From positions 1,906,514 to 1,970,513 of the forward strand of contig NZ_JAFEUS010000002.1 in the NCBI RefSeq assembly GCF_027853335.1: a stretch of 64,000 nucleotides of DNA. Direction: 5' to 3'. Shown here in pieces: positions 34,739 through 42,716 of this stretch. Both the position numbers and the translations under genes were made by a program. Under the pieces are notes generated by a model. The model did not search any database. It had not been told where the DNA came from and was given only the letters and a program-made list of their open reading frames with translations. Origin of the DNA: Leucobacter sp. UCMA 4100 (lineage in GTDB: Bacteria > Actinomycetota > Actinomycetes > Actinomycetales > Microbacteriaceae). Every line of letters starts with the position of its first letter. The stretch's first letter is position 1.

Positions 34739-35737
34739 ATGGCAAAAACACTGCCGGCAATGTTCGCTGCGGCGGCCGCCGCGTTGCTGCTCGTGGGCTG
34801 TGGCACCGCTGCCCCCGAAGCAGCTGAAGACACCGCTCCCGCGACCGAAGCCGAGGGCGAATGGCCACGCGAGATTACCCACGAGGCGGGCGAGACCACG
34901 ATTGACGAGAAGCCGCTGCGCATCGTCTCAACCTCGCCCTCGATCACGGGCAGCCTGCTCGCGCTCGAGGCACCTCTCGTCGCAACGGGTGCGGCTGCGC
35001 CCACCCCGCTCACCGACGACAAGGGCTTTTTCACGCAGTGGGCCGACGTTGCCGACGAGCGTGGCGTCGAGGTGGCCTACGGCAACCTGACCCTCGATAT
35101 CGACGCGATCGATCAGTTCGAGCCCGACCTCATTATTGGTTCGTCAAATGGCGGCGACGCAACGCTCGAAGCCTACGACCAGCTCTCAGAGATCGCCCCG
35201 ACCGTGCTGCTCGACTACGGCAACGACACGTGGCAAGACCTCACGACCGAGCTCGGCAAGATCACCGGCCTCGAGCAGAAGGCGACCGACGTGCTCGCAG
35301 AGTACGACGAGTGGGTCGCGGGTGAGGCGAAGAAGATCGAGCTGCCCGAGCAGCCCGTGACCGGCCTCGTGTACATGGGTGCCGAGGGCGCCTGGGCGTA
35401 CACCCCGACGAGCCCGCAGGCTCAGCTCATTCAGTCGCTCGGCTTCACCTACGAGCAGGTTGACCAGGACCTCAAAGCCGACGGCCAAAAGGGCGGCGAG
35501 ATCGACGTGCTCACGAGCGAGAACATGGCCAACGGCCTCGCAAAGGCCAAGAGCATCTTCGTCGTGGCGATGGGCGGCGGCGACGCGGTCGGTGACTTCA
35601 GCGCCGATCCGCTGCTCGCAAACCAGCCTGCCGTTGCCGAAGATCGGGTGTTCTCACTCGGAACCCAGGCGTTCAGGCTCGACTACTACAGCGCGAAGCT
35701 GACGGTAGAGCTCGTCGTCGACACCTTCTCGAAGTAG
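34739..35737 (+). CDS. Siderophore ABC transporter, substrate-binding lipoprotein (FepB/FecB type)
   Basis: This 332-residue lipoprotein has the lipobox LLLVGC (Cys21) and a type III periplasmic-binding fold (TroA/FepB superfamily). Visible family features are RIVSTSPSITGSLLALEAP, the linking helix region, FEPDLIIGSSNG and VFSLGTQAFRLDYYSAK. It catches an Fe3+-siderophore outside the membrane and hands it to the two permeases downstream. It is the first gene of a five-gene operon; AAGAAAGG precedes ATG 34739. The iron box at 34653 implies iron repression. The siderophore is unknown; enterobactin/catecholate-type transporters are the closest by general look. Confidence 0.9.
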   Translation: MAKTLPAMFAAAAAALLLVGCGTAAPEAAEDTAPATEAEGEWPREITHEAGETTIDEKPLRIVSTSPSITGSLLALEAPLVATGAAAPTPLTDDKGFFTQWADVADERGVEVAYGNLTLDIDAIDQFEPDLIIGSSNGGDATLEAYDQLSEIAPTVLLDYGNDTWQDLTTELGKITGLEQKATDVLAEYDEWVAGEAKKIELPEQPVTGLVYMGAEGAWAYTPTSPQAQLIQSLGFTYEQVDQDLKADGQKGGEIDVLTSENMANGLAKAKSIFVVAMGGGDAVGDFSADPLLANQPAVAEDRVFSLGTQAFRLDYYSAKLTVELVVDTFSK

Positions 35738-35747
35738 TCGGTAGCCA

Positions 35748-36842
35748 GTGACCGTCGTGTCGAAGAGTGCGGCCGGCAGCGGCCGCGGGGCAGGGCCCGG
35801 TGTGGGTTCGGGTACGGGTGCACACCCCGGCTCGCGCCGGGCTCCCGCGCGCCGCACCGCAGTAGTCATGGTCGTGACCCTGCTGCTGCTCTTCGTCGCC
35901 GCGGTCGCTGGCTTGGGCTTCGGCTCAAACCCGATTGCCCCCTCGGCGGTTATTGAGGCGATCTTCTCGTATGACCCCTCGAACAACGATCACCTTGTGA
36001 TCGTGCAGTCGCGCCTCCCTCGCATCGTGCTCGGCATCATCGTGGGGGCCGCGCTCGGGCTTGCGGGCGCACTCATGCAATCGGTTACGCGTAACCCCCT
36101 CGCCGACCCCGGCATCTTGGGCATTAACGCGGGAGCCTCGCTGTTCGTCGTGATCGCGATGAGCCTGTTTGGCATCACGACTCCGCGCGGCTACATCTGG
36201 TTCGCCTTTCTCGGTGCCGCGGTAGCGGCGGTGGTCGTCTACTTGTTAGGCACGGCACGGGGTAACGCCGCGAGTCCGGTTCGCATCGCCCTCGCCGGCA
36301 CCGCCGTGAGTATCGTTTTGGGTGCGCTCACCCAAATGGTGGTCTTGAGCAACGAGGCCGCCTTCAACACCTTTCGATTCTGGTCAATCGGCTCACTGCA
36401 GAGCAGAGGTTTCGACGTGATTGCCACCGTCGTGCCATTCGTGCTCGTGGGCATTACCTTCGCACTCTTACTCGCGGGGCCGCTCAACGCGATCGCGCTC
36501 GGCGACGACGTCGCCGCATCGCTCGGCACGCGCATCCTTTCAACCCGCATTGCCGCGGCGCTCGCCGTCGTGCTGCTCGCAGGCGCGGCAACCGCTGCCG
36601 CCGGCCCCATCGGCTTTATCGGGCTTGGCGCTGCCCACATCGCCCGCTTTGCTTCAGGCAATGAGCATCATCGCCTCCTTCCTGCCGCAACGATCATTGG
36701 GGCAACCCTACTCGTGACCGCCGACACGCTCGGCCGTTTCATCACGGCGCCCTCAGAGCTGCAAACCGGCATCGCCGCAGCACTCTTTGGTGGCCCACTC
36801 TTCGTCGCCCTCGTGCGCTCACGCAAGGTGTCGGCACTATGA
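35748..36842 (+). CDS. Siderophore ABC transporter permease, first subunit (FepD/BtuC type)
   Basis: This 364-residue permease of the FecCD family is expected to have about ten helices. RLPRIVLGIIVGAALGLAGA and ALMQSVTRNPLADPGILGIN are the signature, with GASLFVVIAMSLFG next. FRFWSIGSLQSRGFDV and GPIGFIGLGAAHIAR are later conserved blocks, the first near the EAA-like ATPase contact. The N-terminus is a Gly/Arg-rich extension of about 35 residues from GTG 35748; a later start is possible. It begins 10 bp after the binding protein gene and overlaps the next permease by 4 bp. Confidence 0.92.
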   Translation: MTVVSKSAAGSGRGAGPGVGSGTGAHPGSRRAPARRTAVVMVVTLLLLFVAAVAGLGFGSNPIAPSAVIEAIFSYDPSNNDHLVIVQSRLPRIVLGIIVGAALGLAGALMQSVTRNPLADPGILGINAGASLFVVIAMSLFGITTPRGYIWFAFLGAAVAAVVVYLLGTARGNAASPVRIALAGTAVSIVLGALTQMVVLSNEAAFNTFRFWSIGSLQSRGFDVIATVVPFVLVGITFALLLAGPLNAIALGDDVAASLGTRILSTRIAAALAVVLLAGAATAAAGPIGFIGLGAAHIARFASGNEHHRLLPAATIIGATLLVTADTLGRFITAPSELQTGIAAALFGGPLFVALVRSRKVSAL

Positions 36843-37885
36843 CCGCGGTGCGCCAGCCAAGCATTGTGAGCGGATCGGTGCTCGGCCGCCGTGGCCTCAC
36901 CCTTCGCGTGCGCCCCCGCGTGCTTGCCGTCTCGGCGATCGTCGGTGCGATTCTGCTCGCGCTCATCGTCGCGACCATCATGCTCGGCACCAAACCACTC
37001 AGCGTGCCCGAACTCGTTTCGGTGTTCACGGGAGAGGCCAGGCCGTCGCTCAGTCGTTCGGTGCTCGGCAGGCGCATGCCACGGGCCCTCACCGCGCTGT
37101 GCGTGGGAGCCCTCCTCGGCATGAGCGGCGCGGTCTTTCAATCACTGTCCAAGAACCCGCTCGGTTCGCCCGACATCATCGGCTTCACCTCGGGTGCGGC
37201 AACCGGCGCGGTCTTTCAAATCGTGGTGCTGCGGGGCGGAATGCTCGCAACCGCTATCGCCGCGGTGATCGGCGGCCTCGTCACCGCGCTCATCGTCTAC
37301 TTCCTCGCCCGCCGTGATGGCGTCACGGGAGGCCTCAGGCTCGTGCTCGTCGGTATCGGTGTTGGCGCGGTCGTCAGCGCCCTTTCGTCGCTGCTCATTG
37401 CGCGGGCCAACGTGACCGACGCGATGCTCGCGCAGCTCTGGTCGGCGGGATCGCTCACCGGGCGTGGGTGGCAACACGCCACCGCTACGATCATCGCCCT
37501 CGCGGTTCTTGCCCCGCTGCTCGGTTGGCTCGGCCGTGACCTTGCGCTCATCGAGATGGGCGACGACAGCGCCGCCGCGATCGGTGTGCGTGTTGAGCGC
37601 ACCCGATTTATTGCGCTGCTGCTCGCCGTCATGGCCGCCGCCGTTGCGACGGCGGCGGCGGGGCCCATCGCCTTCATCGCGTTTGCCTCTGGGCAGATCG
37701 CGAGACGTCTCGTGCAGGTGCCCGGCGTGCTCGTGGGGCTCTCGGCCCTCGTTGGAGCGCTCCTGCTCGTCGCCGCCGACCTGCTCACCCAAAACCTCGA
37801 CATCGGTATGCGCACCCCCGTGGGCCTCATCACGAGCGTGCTCGGCGGCGCATACCTGCTCTGGCTGCTCGCGCGGCGCATCTAG
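36839..37885 (+). CDS. Siderophore ABC transporter permease, second subunit (FepG type)
   Basis: This 348-residue FecCD-family permease pairs with the preceding one to form the membrane channel. MPRALTALCVGALLGMSGAV with FQSLSKNPLGSPDIIGFTSG is the family signature. GPIAFIAFASGQIARRLV and VSALVGALLLVAADLL resemble the FepG late blocks. It starts at an ATGA overlap with the upstream permease stop, indicating translational coupling, and is followed 15 bp on by the ATPase gene. Confidence 0.92.
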   Translation: MTAVRQPSIVSGSVLGRRGLTLRVRPRVLAVSAIVGAILLALIVATIMLGTKPLSVPELVSVFTGEARPSLSRSVLGRRMPRALTALCVGALLGMSGAVFQSLSKNPLGSPDIIGFTSGAATGAVFQIVVLRGGMLATAIAAVIGGLVTALIVYFLARRDGVTGGLRLVLVGIGVGAVVSALSSLLIARANVTDAMLAQLWSAGSLTGRGWQHATATIIALAVLAPLLGWLGRDLALIEMGDDSAAAIGVRVERTRFIALLLAVMAAAVATAAAGPIAFIAFASGQIARRLVQVPGVLVGLSALVGALLLVAADLLTQNLDIGMRTPVGLITSVLGGAYLLWLLARRI

Positions 37886-37900
37886 GAGACCGAAAGAACT

Positions 37901-38776
37901 ATGAAGAACCCCGCGAACCCCACGCAAGGCTCTCGACTGACGGCTGAGGCGCTCACGCTCGCCTATCCCTCTGCCACGATCGCAACCGACCTGAACCTCG
38001 ACATCGAGCCGAACGGGTTCACCGTGATCATCGGACCGAACGGCTGTGGCAAATCGACGCTCTTGCGTGCGCTGTCGCGAATGATCCGCCCGGTATCGGG
38101 GCAGGTGACCCTCGACGGGCTCGACCTCGCGGGCATGCGGCCCAAAGAGATCGCGCGCACGATCGCGACGCTCACGCAGGCACCCGTCACCCCCTCGGCC
38201 ATCACGGTCGCCGACCTGGTCGCGCGGGGTCGCAACCCACATCAGAGTATCTTCAAACAGTGGAGTGCGAGCGACGAAGCCGCCGTCACGGGCGCCCTCG
38301 CCGAGGTCAGCATGCTCGAGCACGCCGATCGCCTCGTCGAAGAGTTGAGTGGCGGGCAGCGGCAGCGGGTGTGGATCGCGATGGCCCTCGCCCAAGACAC
38401 GCCAGTCTTGCTGCTCGATGAGCCGACCACCTACCTCGACATCGCCCACCAGATTGACGTGCTCGACCTCTGCTCGCGGCTGCACGAGAGCGGTCGAACT
38501 CTCGTCGCCGTGCTGCACGACCTAAACCTTGCCGCGCGCTACGCAACCCACATCGTCGCGATGCGCGACGGTGCTGTCGTAGCCCACGGAACCCCCGACG
38601 AGCTCATCACACCAGAGCTCCTGCGCGACGTCTTCGACCTTGAAGCGCTCGTCATCGCCGACCCCGAAACGGGACGACCCCTGATCGTGCCGCGCGACCT
38701 GCGTGCGGCTGCCGACCGAACCACCACATCGACCGCCGAGGGCCAGGCGCCCATGGCAGAAGAGGAGCTCGTATGA
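37901..38776 (+). CDS. Siderophore ABC transporter ATP-binding protein (FepC type)
   Basis: This 291-residue ATPase powers siderophore import. Walker A GPNGCGKST (45-53), Q-loop region ATLTQAPVTPSAITVAD, signature LSGGQRQRVWIAMALAQ, Walker B VLLLDEPTTYLDIAHQ and the switch His in VLHDLNLAARY are all intact. DEPTTYLDIAHQ is typical of Fe-siderophore/B12 importers. It overlaps the siderophore-interacting reductase gene by 4 bp (ATGA). Confidence 0.95.
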   Translation: MKNPANPTQGSRLTAEALTLAYPSATIATDLNLDIEPNGFTVIIGPNGCGKSTLLRALSRMIRPVSGQVTLDGLDLAGMRPKEIARTIATLTQAPVTPSAITVADLVARGRNPHQSIFKQWSASDEAAVTGALAEVSMLEHADRLVEELSGGQRQRVWIAMALAQDTPVLLLDEPTTYLDIAHQIDVLDLCSRLHESGRTLVAVLHDLNLAARYATHIVAMRDGAVVAHGTPDELITPELLRDVFDLEALVIADPETGRPLIVPRDLRAAADRTTTSTAEGQAPMAEEELV

Positions 38777-39603
38777 CCGAGTCAACACCACTGCACAAGA
38801 CCAGCGCGATCCAGTCTGACGACCACAACAGTGGCCTGCAGCTCGACACCGCAACCGTGCGTGAGATCAACGACGTGACGCCAGAGCTCGCCCGCATTGT
38901 TCTGCACGTTCCCGGCTTTGACGACGATGCTCTGTGGCAGCGTCCCAACGTTGCCATGCGTTTTTACCTTGATGAGCGCTTCGGCTCTGAGTCGCGCGTG
39001 TACACCGTGCGCTCGTTCAACGAGGCCGACAAGACGGTTGACGTCGACGTCGTGCGCCACGGAGCCGACAGCCCCATGATGCGCTGGCTGGCAAGCCTCG
39101 CGATCGGCGACACCGTCTCGTTTGGTGGCCCGCGCCCGCACTTCACGTTCCCCGAGTCAAACGGCCGCTCGACGGTACTGTTTGCCGATGCCACCTCGAT
39201 TCCCGCGATCTACGCAATTCTCGATCAGATCGAGGGTGAGCTTCCCGGCCGCGGGTGGATCGCCACCAATGACGAGGTCGCCTTCGCTGAGCTTCCCGTC
39301 GTTCCCGGCCTGAACCTCACGCGCATCGCTCCCGGGAACGGCTTCGGCGCTCAGCTTGAAACGCTCGAGGATCCCTCGAACGTCGTCGTCTGGGGCGCCG
39401 GCGAGCGCGACGAGATGAAGCAGATTCGCTCGTTCTTTCGCAAGACCGTCGGCCTCACGAAAGACGACGTTGCTGTCTTCGGATACTGGAAGCAGAACAC
39501 CACGAACACGCAGATCGACGAGCGCCGCCTCGCCGCGTACGAAGAGGCGCTCGCCTCAGGTGGTACGGTGACCGAGCTCGACGACCTCGCGCTCGCGATT
39601 TAG
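38773..39603 (+). CDS. Siderophore-interacting protein (flavin-dependent ferric-siderophore reductase)
   Basis: This 276-residue SIP-family protein reduces the imported Fe3+-siderophore with FAD and NAD(P)H or ferredoxin so that iron is released in the cytoplasm. An N-terminal FAD-binding barrel is seen as VRFYLDE-like MRFYLDERFGSESRVYTVRS, with VDVDVVRHG, and the ending segment AIGDTVSFGGPR. The NAD(P)-binding half has STVLFADATSIPAIYAILD and VVWGAGERDEMKQIR, and ends KDDVAVFGYWKQNTT. The C-terminal G-Y-W motif is typical. As last gene of the iron operon it completes uptake and release. Good confidence. Confidence 0.9.
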   Translation: MTESTPLHKTSAIQSDDHNSGLQLDTATVREINDVTPELARIVLHVPGFDDDALWQRPNVAMRFYLDERFGSESRVYTVRSFNEADKTVDVDVVRHGADSPMMRWLASLAIGDTVSFGGPRPHFTFPESNGRSTVLFADATSIPAIYAILDQIEGELPGRGWIATNDEVAFAELPVVPGLNLTRIAPGNGFGAQLETLEDPSNVVVWGAGERDEMKQIRSFFRKTVGLTKDDVAVFGYWKQNTTNTQIDERRLAAYEEALASGGTVTELDDLALAI

Positions 39604-39722
39604 GGTTCGCGCGCGCTCGCGCATCGCCCGCGTCGTCGGCTGGCCCGCGGCGCCGCCTCGCCTCGCCCGCCCGCGTCGTCAACTCGCCCTCGTGACCGGC
39701 TCGCGCCGATCCGCCCTCATCG

Positions 39723-39816
39723 TGTGGTCAAAAAGTGTCGAAAATCGAGAGAAATTCGACACTTTTTGACCACAGAGCGCGTGAAAGTGACCACACGGGC
39801 TCCGAAAGTGGCCGCG
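39723..39816. repeat. Intact palindromic repeat with 21-bp-phased TGACCACA copies
   Basis: A 52-bp palindrome (39723-39774) opens TGTGGTCAAAAAGTGTCGA and ends with the complement, with a loop containing ATCGAGAGAAA. TGACCACA of the right arm starts at 39767, is repeated at 39788 (plus 21), and a degenerate TGGCCGCG sits at 39809 (plus 21). The flank CGCGCCGATCCGCCC before it is also shared with the 9.9 kb copy. The rest of 39604-40000 is GC-rich, then AT-rich toward the pilus gene, with no recognised gene. Confidence 0.8.
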
Positions 39817-40000
39817 CCTGACAGCGCGCACGAGCCGGGCTCAGAAACCGCCCGATTTCGAGGCCAGAAGCCCGCAACAATCAGACACTTGTCGCATAAG
39901 CACAGCGAATGCGGCATTTAAGGCATGTTTGTAGCATGGAATAAGCAAACAATTGTAGTTTAGCCTTCTCTCCCTTGTAAGTTTCTCCGTGGGGAAATGA

Positions 40001-40054
40001 AGGGGATTTCTTTTTGTTGATAAAGAAAGGGGATTTCTTTTTGTTGATAAAGAA
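40001..40054 (+). repeat. Perfect tandem duplication of 27 bp containing ribosome site and start codon
   Basis: The 27-bp unit starting AGGGGATTTCTTTTTGTTGA occurs twice, at 40001-40027 and 40028-40054. Each carries an AGGGG ribosome site 8 bp before a TTG, and 27 is a whole number of codons, so both TTGs read the same frame into the tip pilin. Confidence 0.85.
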
Positions 40055-42530
40055 ACGAAAATTTGGGGAACGAACACGCCTAAAAACTGCGCTCATTGCC
40101 GCGCTTATTGGCGGCTTTGCGGTGGCTCCTTCGGTGCCAGCGTTTGGCACCGAAGCGGGTGGCGCACCCGCACAGGCAGGCCGGGCAGGTCAGCCTGGAC
40201 AGGCAGAAACGGTACAGCCCGCATCGGCCGAGCCCATCGCGGCAGAACTCGCGGCGGCAGTGCCGCGGGCCATGGTTTCGATTCCTGCAACCGGGGTTCA
40301 AGCTCGTATGGCGTACCACACCGGCTACTCGGGCCAATGGGGCAACGCGAAGCCGAACGGCGCCGATCAGGTGCGTTACGGTGTCGCACCCAACACGACG
40401 ACGAGCGGCAGCATTGACAATGGAAACGGTATCCGGGGCACATCTTGGAACTCGTACAGCGACGGCTACTCTGGCTGGGTGAACAGCGGGAGCACGGCGT
40501 ATTCGGCTCACGGCAGAGGCAACCAGGGGCTCAACAGTAGTGGCAGGCTTGACCTGAACCAGCAGAGCGCGCTCGGATTCGCCCCGGCAAATGTGACCTC
40601 GTTTGAGGTCGGCCAAATCTTTAACCTCGGGCGCATGGCGCACCTCAACAACCCAGTCGCAGGGCTCAGCAACAGCTGGTTCCGCGGCGAAATGCAGATC
40701 CTCTTCATGGGTATGGAGTTGCACTATCAGTGGCGATTGCATGAGACCCCCAATAATGACAGGCCTGAGACGCACCCCAACAACGATGACCTCGTTGACT
40801 TCCTGAACCAGATCAGTGATCAGACGTTCCAGCACAACGGCATCACGTACACCCTCGTCGTGCACGGCTTCCGGGAGCCCAATCGACAGAATGTCTGCGA
40901 GCCCATCGTGACCGACCTTGGCAGCGTGAAGAACCTCTTCCGCACGACCGAGACCAGAACCACCTACGGCTGCCTCTACGCTTCGGTTGAGCAGGTCCGT
41001 GACCTGACGATTGTTAAGAAGGTTGAGGCTCCGTACGGAGCACCGGCCGGCAAACCAACCTTCGGTTTCACCGCGGCATCGACGCTCGCGGGTTCGGGTT
41101 GGGCGGCAACGCCGAACTTCTCACTCACTGACGGAGCGAGCCGTAAAGCCCCCTATAACTCGGGCGAAACCCTCACGGTGACCGAGGCTCCGCTGCCCGC
41201 CGACTGGAAGCTCACTGATATTCAGTGCCTCGACGGTGGCGGCAAACCGGTGCAGGGCATCACGACGAACCTGGCGACGGGGCAGCTCGTGGTTCGGCCG
41301 AAGGTGACGACCGATAACGCGGTCAACGCGCCAATCACGTGTACGTACACCAACACCTACATTCCGACGGCCGAGCTCACGCTCGTGAAGCAGGTAGACA
41401 GCACCGGGCAGACCGCGCCCGTCGCGACCCCGCAAGACTGGACCCTCTCAGCGAGCGGCCAAGGCGCTACCGCGAGCGAGAAGCTCACGGGCAAGAGCGG
41501 TGTCAATGGGCGTGTGATCGCTGGCACCTACTCCCTCGCTGAAGAGGCGAACAACCCGAACACGACGGCTGGCTACGCGATGGCCGACGGGTGGTCGTGC
41601 GTCACAAAGCAGGGCGCACCGGTCGACGCGAAGAACGAGAAGGTCACGGTTGCTGCCGGTCAGCAGGTCGTGTGTACCGTGAAGAACGTGTACCAAACGG
41701 GCGCGCTCGAGATCGTGAAGGCCTTCGACGAATCTGTTCCTGACAGCGCTGATGGCGTCAACTTCAAGGGCAACTACCAGTGTGTGCTGAAGGGCAAGAC
41801 TGTTGCTTCGGGCACCTGGTCGACGACCGGGGCAGGCCCGGCAGAGCTGAAGCCTGCCGCGGGCATGCCGAAAGCGAACCAGATTCCGGTGGGTGCCGAA
41901 TGTTCGGTAACCGAGGCGGATCTTCCAGCGGGCGAAGCCTCAGGACTGCCCAATACCTCGTGGCTCTGGTCAGCGCCAGCAATCGATGGTCCCGTTGTCG
42001 TCGCAAAGGGCGATACGAAGCGTGTGACCGTGACGAACAGCACTGAGCGCCAGCTCGGGGCGGTCGTTTGGCGTAAGACCGACGTGACGGGCAACCGTCT
42101 CGGGGGTTCGGAGTGGACCCTCACCGGTCCCGACAGCTTCGCTCACGAGTTCAAGCTGCCCTCGGGCAAGGCCCTCGAGATCGATGACTGCGACAGCGAT
42201 AACTGCGATGGCGTCGACCGAGACGTCAAGAGCGGCGAGTTTCGAATCTCGGGTCTGCCCTTCGGGAAGTATTCGCTCACCGAGGTGAAGGCTCCCGCCG
42301 GCTACTACCGGCTGAGCAACCCGATTGAGTTCGAGATCACGGCCAAAACGCCCTCACTGACCTTCGACCTCGGCGGTCTCGTCAACCACCCCATGGTGGG
42401 GCCGACGCTTCCGTTGACCGGCGGCATCGGGCGTGATGCCTTCTCGATCGCGGGCATGACCGTGACCGCACTCGGCGGGCTTGCGGTTGCAGCTCTATAC
42501 CGACGAAAGCTGCGCGCGGCGAGGGCTTAG
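40014..42530 (+). CDS. Pilus tip-like surface protein with DUF5979/SpaA repeats and LPLTG anchor
   Basis: This protein of up to 838 residues has a signal peptide (ALIAALIGGFAVAPSVPAFG), a unique N-terminal domain of about 280 residues, then tandem beta modules starting LTIVKKVEAPYG, ELTLVKQVDSTG and ALEIVKAFDESV (DUF5979-like). A SpaA-type CnaB domain follows (GEFRISGLPFGKYSLTEVKA), then LPLTG at 799-803, a helix and RRKLRAARA. The unique head, lack of a clear pilin motif and position before the shaft gene suggest the tip adhesin. The start is ambiguous: TTG 40014 or, one repeat later, TTG 40041, both with AGGGG upstream. A hairpin separates it from the shaft pilin. Confidence 0.82.
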   Translation: MLIKKGDFFLLIKKRKFGERTRLKTALIAALIGGFAVAPSVPAFGTEAGGAPAQAGRAGQPGQAETVQPASAEPIAAELAAAVPRAMVSIPATGVQARMAYHTGYSGQWGNAKPNGADQVRYGVAPNTTTSGSIDNGNGIRGTSWNSYSDGYSGWVNSGSTAYSAHGRGNQGLNSSGRLDLNQQSALGFAPANVTSFEVGQIFNLGRMAHLNNPVAGLSNSWFRGEMQILFMGMELHYQWRLHETPNNDRPETHPNNDDLVDFLNQISDQTFQHNGITYTLVVHGFREPNRQNVCEPIVTDLGSVKNLFRTTETRTTYGCLYASVEQVRDLTIVKKVEAPYGAPAGKPTFGFTAASTLAGSGWAATPNFSLTDGASRKAPYNSGETLTVTEAPLPADWKLTDIQCLDGGGKPVQGITTNLATGQLVVRPKVTTDNAVNAPITCTYTNTYIPTAELTLVKQVDSTGQTAPVATPQDWTLSASGQGATASEKLTGKSGVNGRVIAGTYSLAEEANNPNTTAGYAMADGWSCVTKQGAPVDAKNEKVTVAAGQQVVCTVKNVYQTGALEIVKAFDESVPDSADGVNFKGNYQCVLKGKTVASGTWSTTGAGPAELKPAAGMPKANQIPVGAECSVTEADLPAGEASGLPNTSWLWSAPAIDGPVVVAKGDTKRVTVTNSTERQLGAVVWRKTDVTGNRLGGSEWTLTGPDSFAHEFKLPSGKALEIDDCDSDNCDGVDRDVKSGEFRISGLPFGKYSLTEVKAPAGYYRLSNPIEFEITAKTPSLTFDLGGLVNHPMVGPTLPLTGGIGRDAFSIAGMTVTALGGLAVAALYRRKLRAARA

Positions 42531-42540
42531 TTCCTCGTTC

Positions 42541-42572
42541 GCCCGGCGGGGCGTCTCTTGCCCCGCCGGGGC
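42541..42572 (+). terminator. GC hairpin between tip and shaft pilin genes
   Basis: CCCGGCGGGGC pairs with GCCCCGCCGGG around a 7-nt loop, 10 bases after the tip gene stop. There is no T-run, so termination may be partial, allowing more shaft than tip mRNA only if a second promoter exists. Confidence 0.5.
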
Positions 42573-42716
42573 TGCGCTGCAGCCCCTCCCCGTTTCACTT
42601 TGACTCTCGTGCCTGCCCGGCTTCTCCTGGCATGCACGAAAACGAAAGCCACCTCACTGTCTACAGCGTGCTCTCGCACGCCGCAGAACTCACAGAAAGA
42701 AAAGGAATACAAGACA

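Noticed and set aside
39723-39774. Palindrome as an ordinary rho-independent terminator of the siderophore operon
   Set aside because: It lies 120 bp after the stop with no T-run after the stem, and the same sequence is found at unrelated loci and split by an insertion element.
40001-40054. Direct repeats as a CRISPR array
   Set aside because: Only two units, directly abutting with no spacers, and no cas genes nearby.
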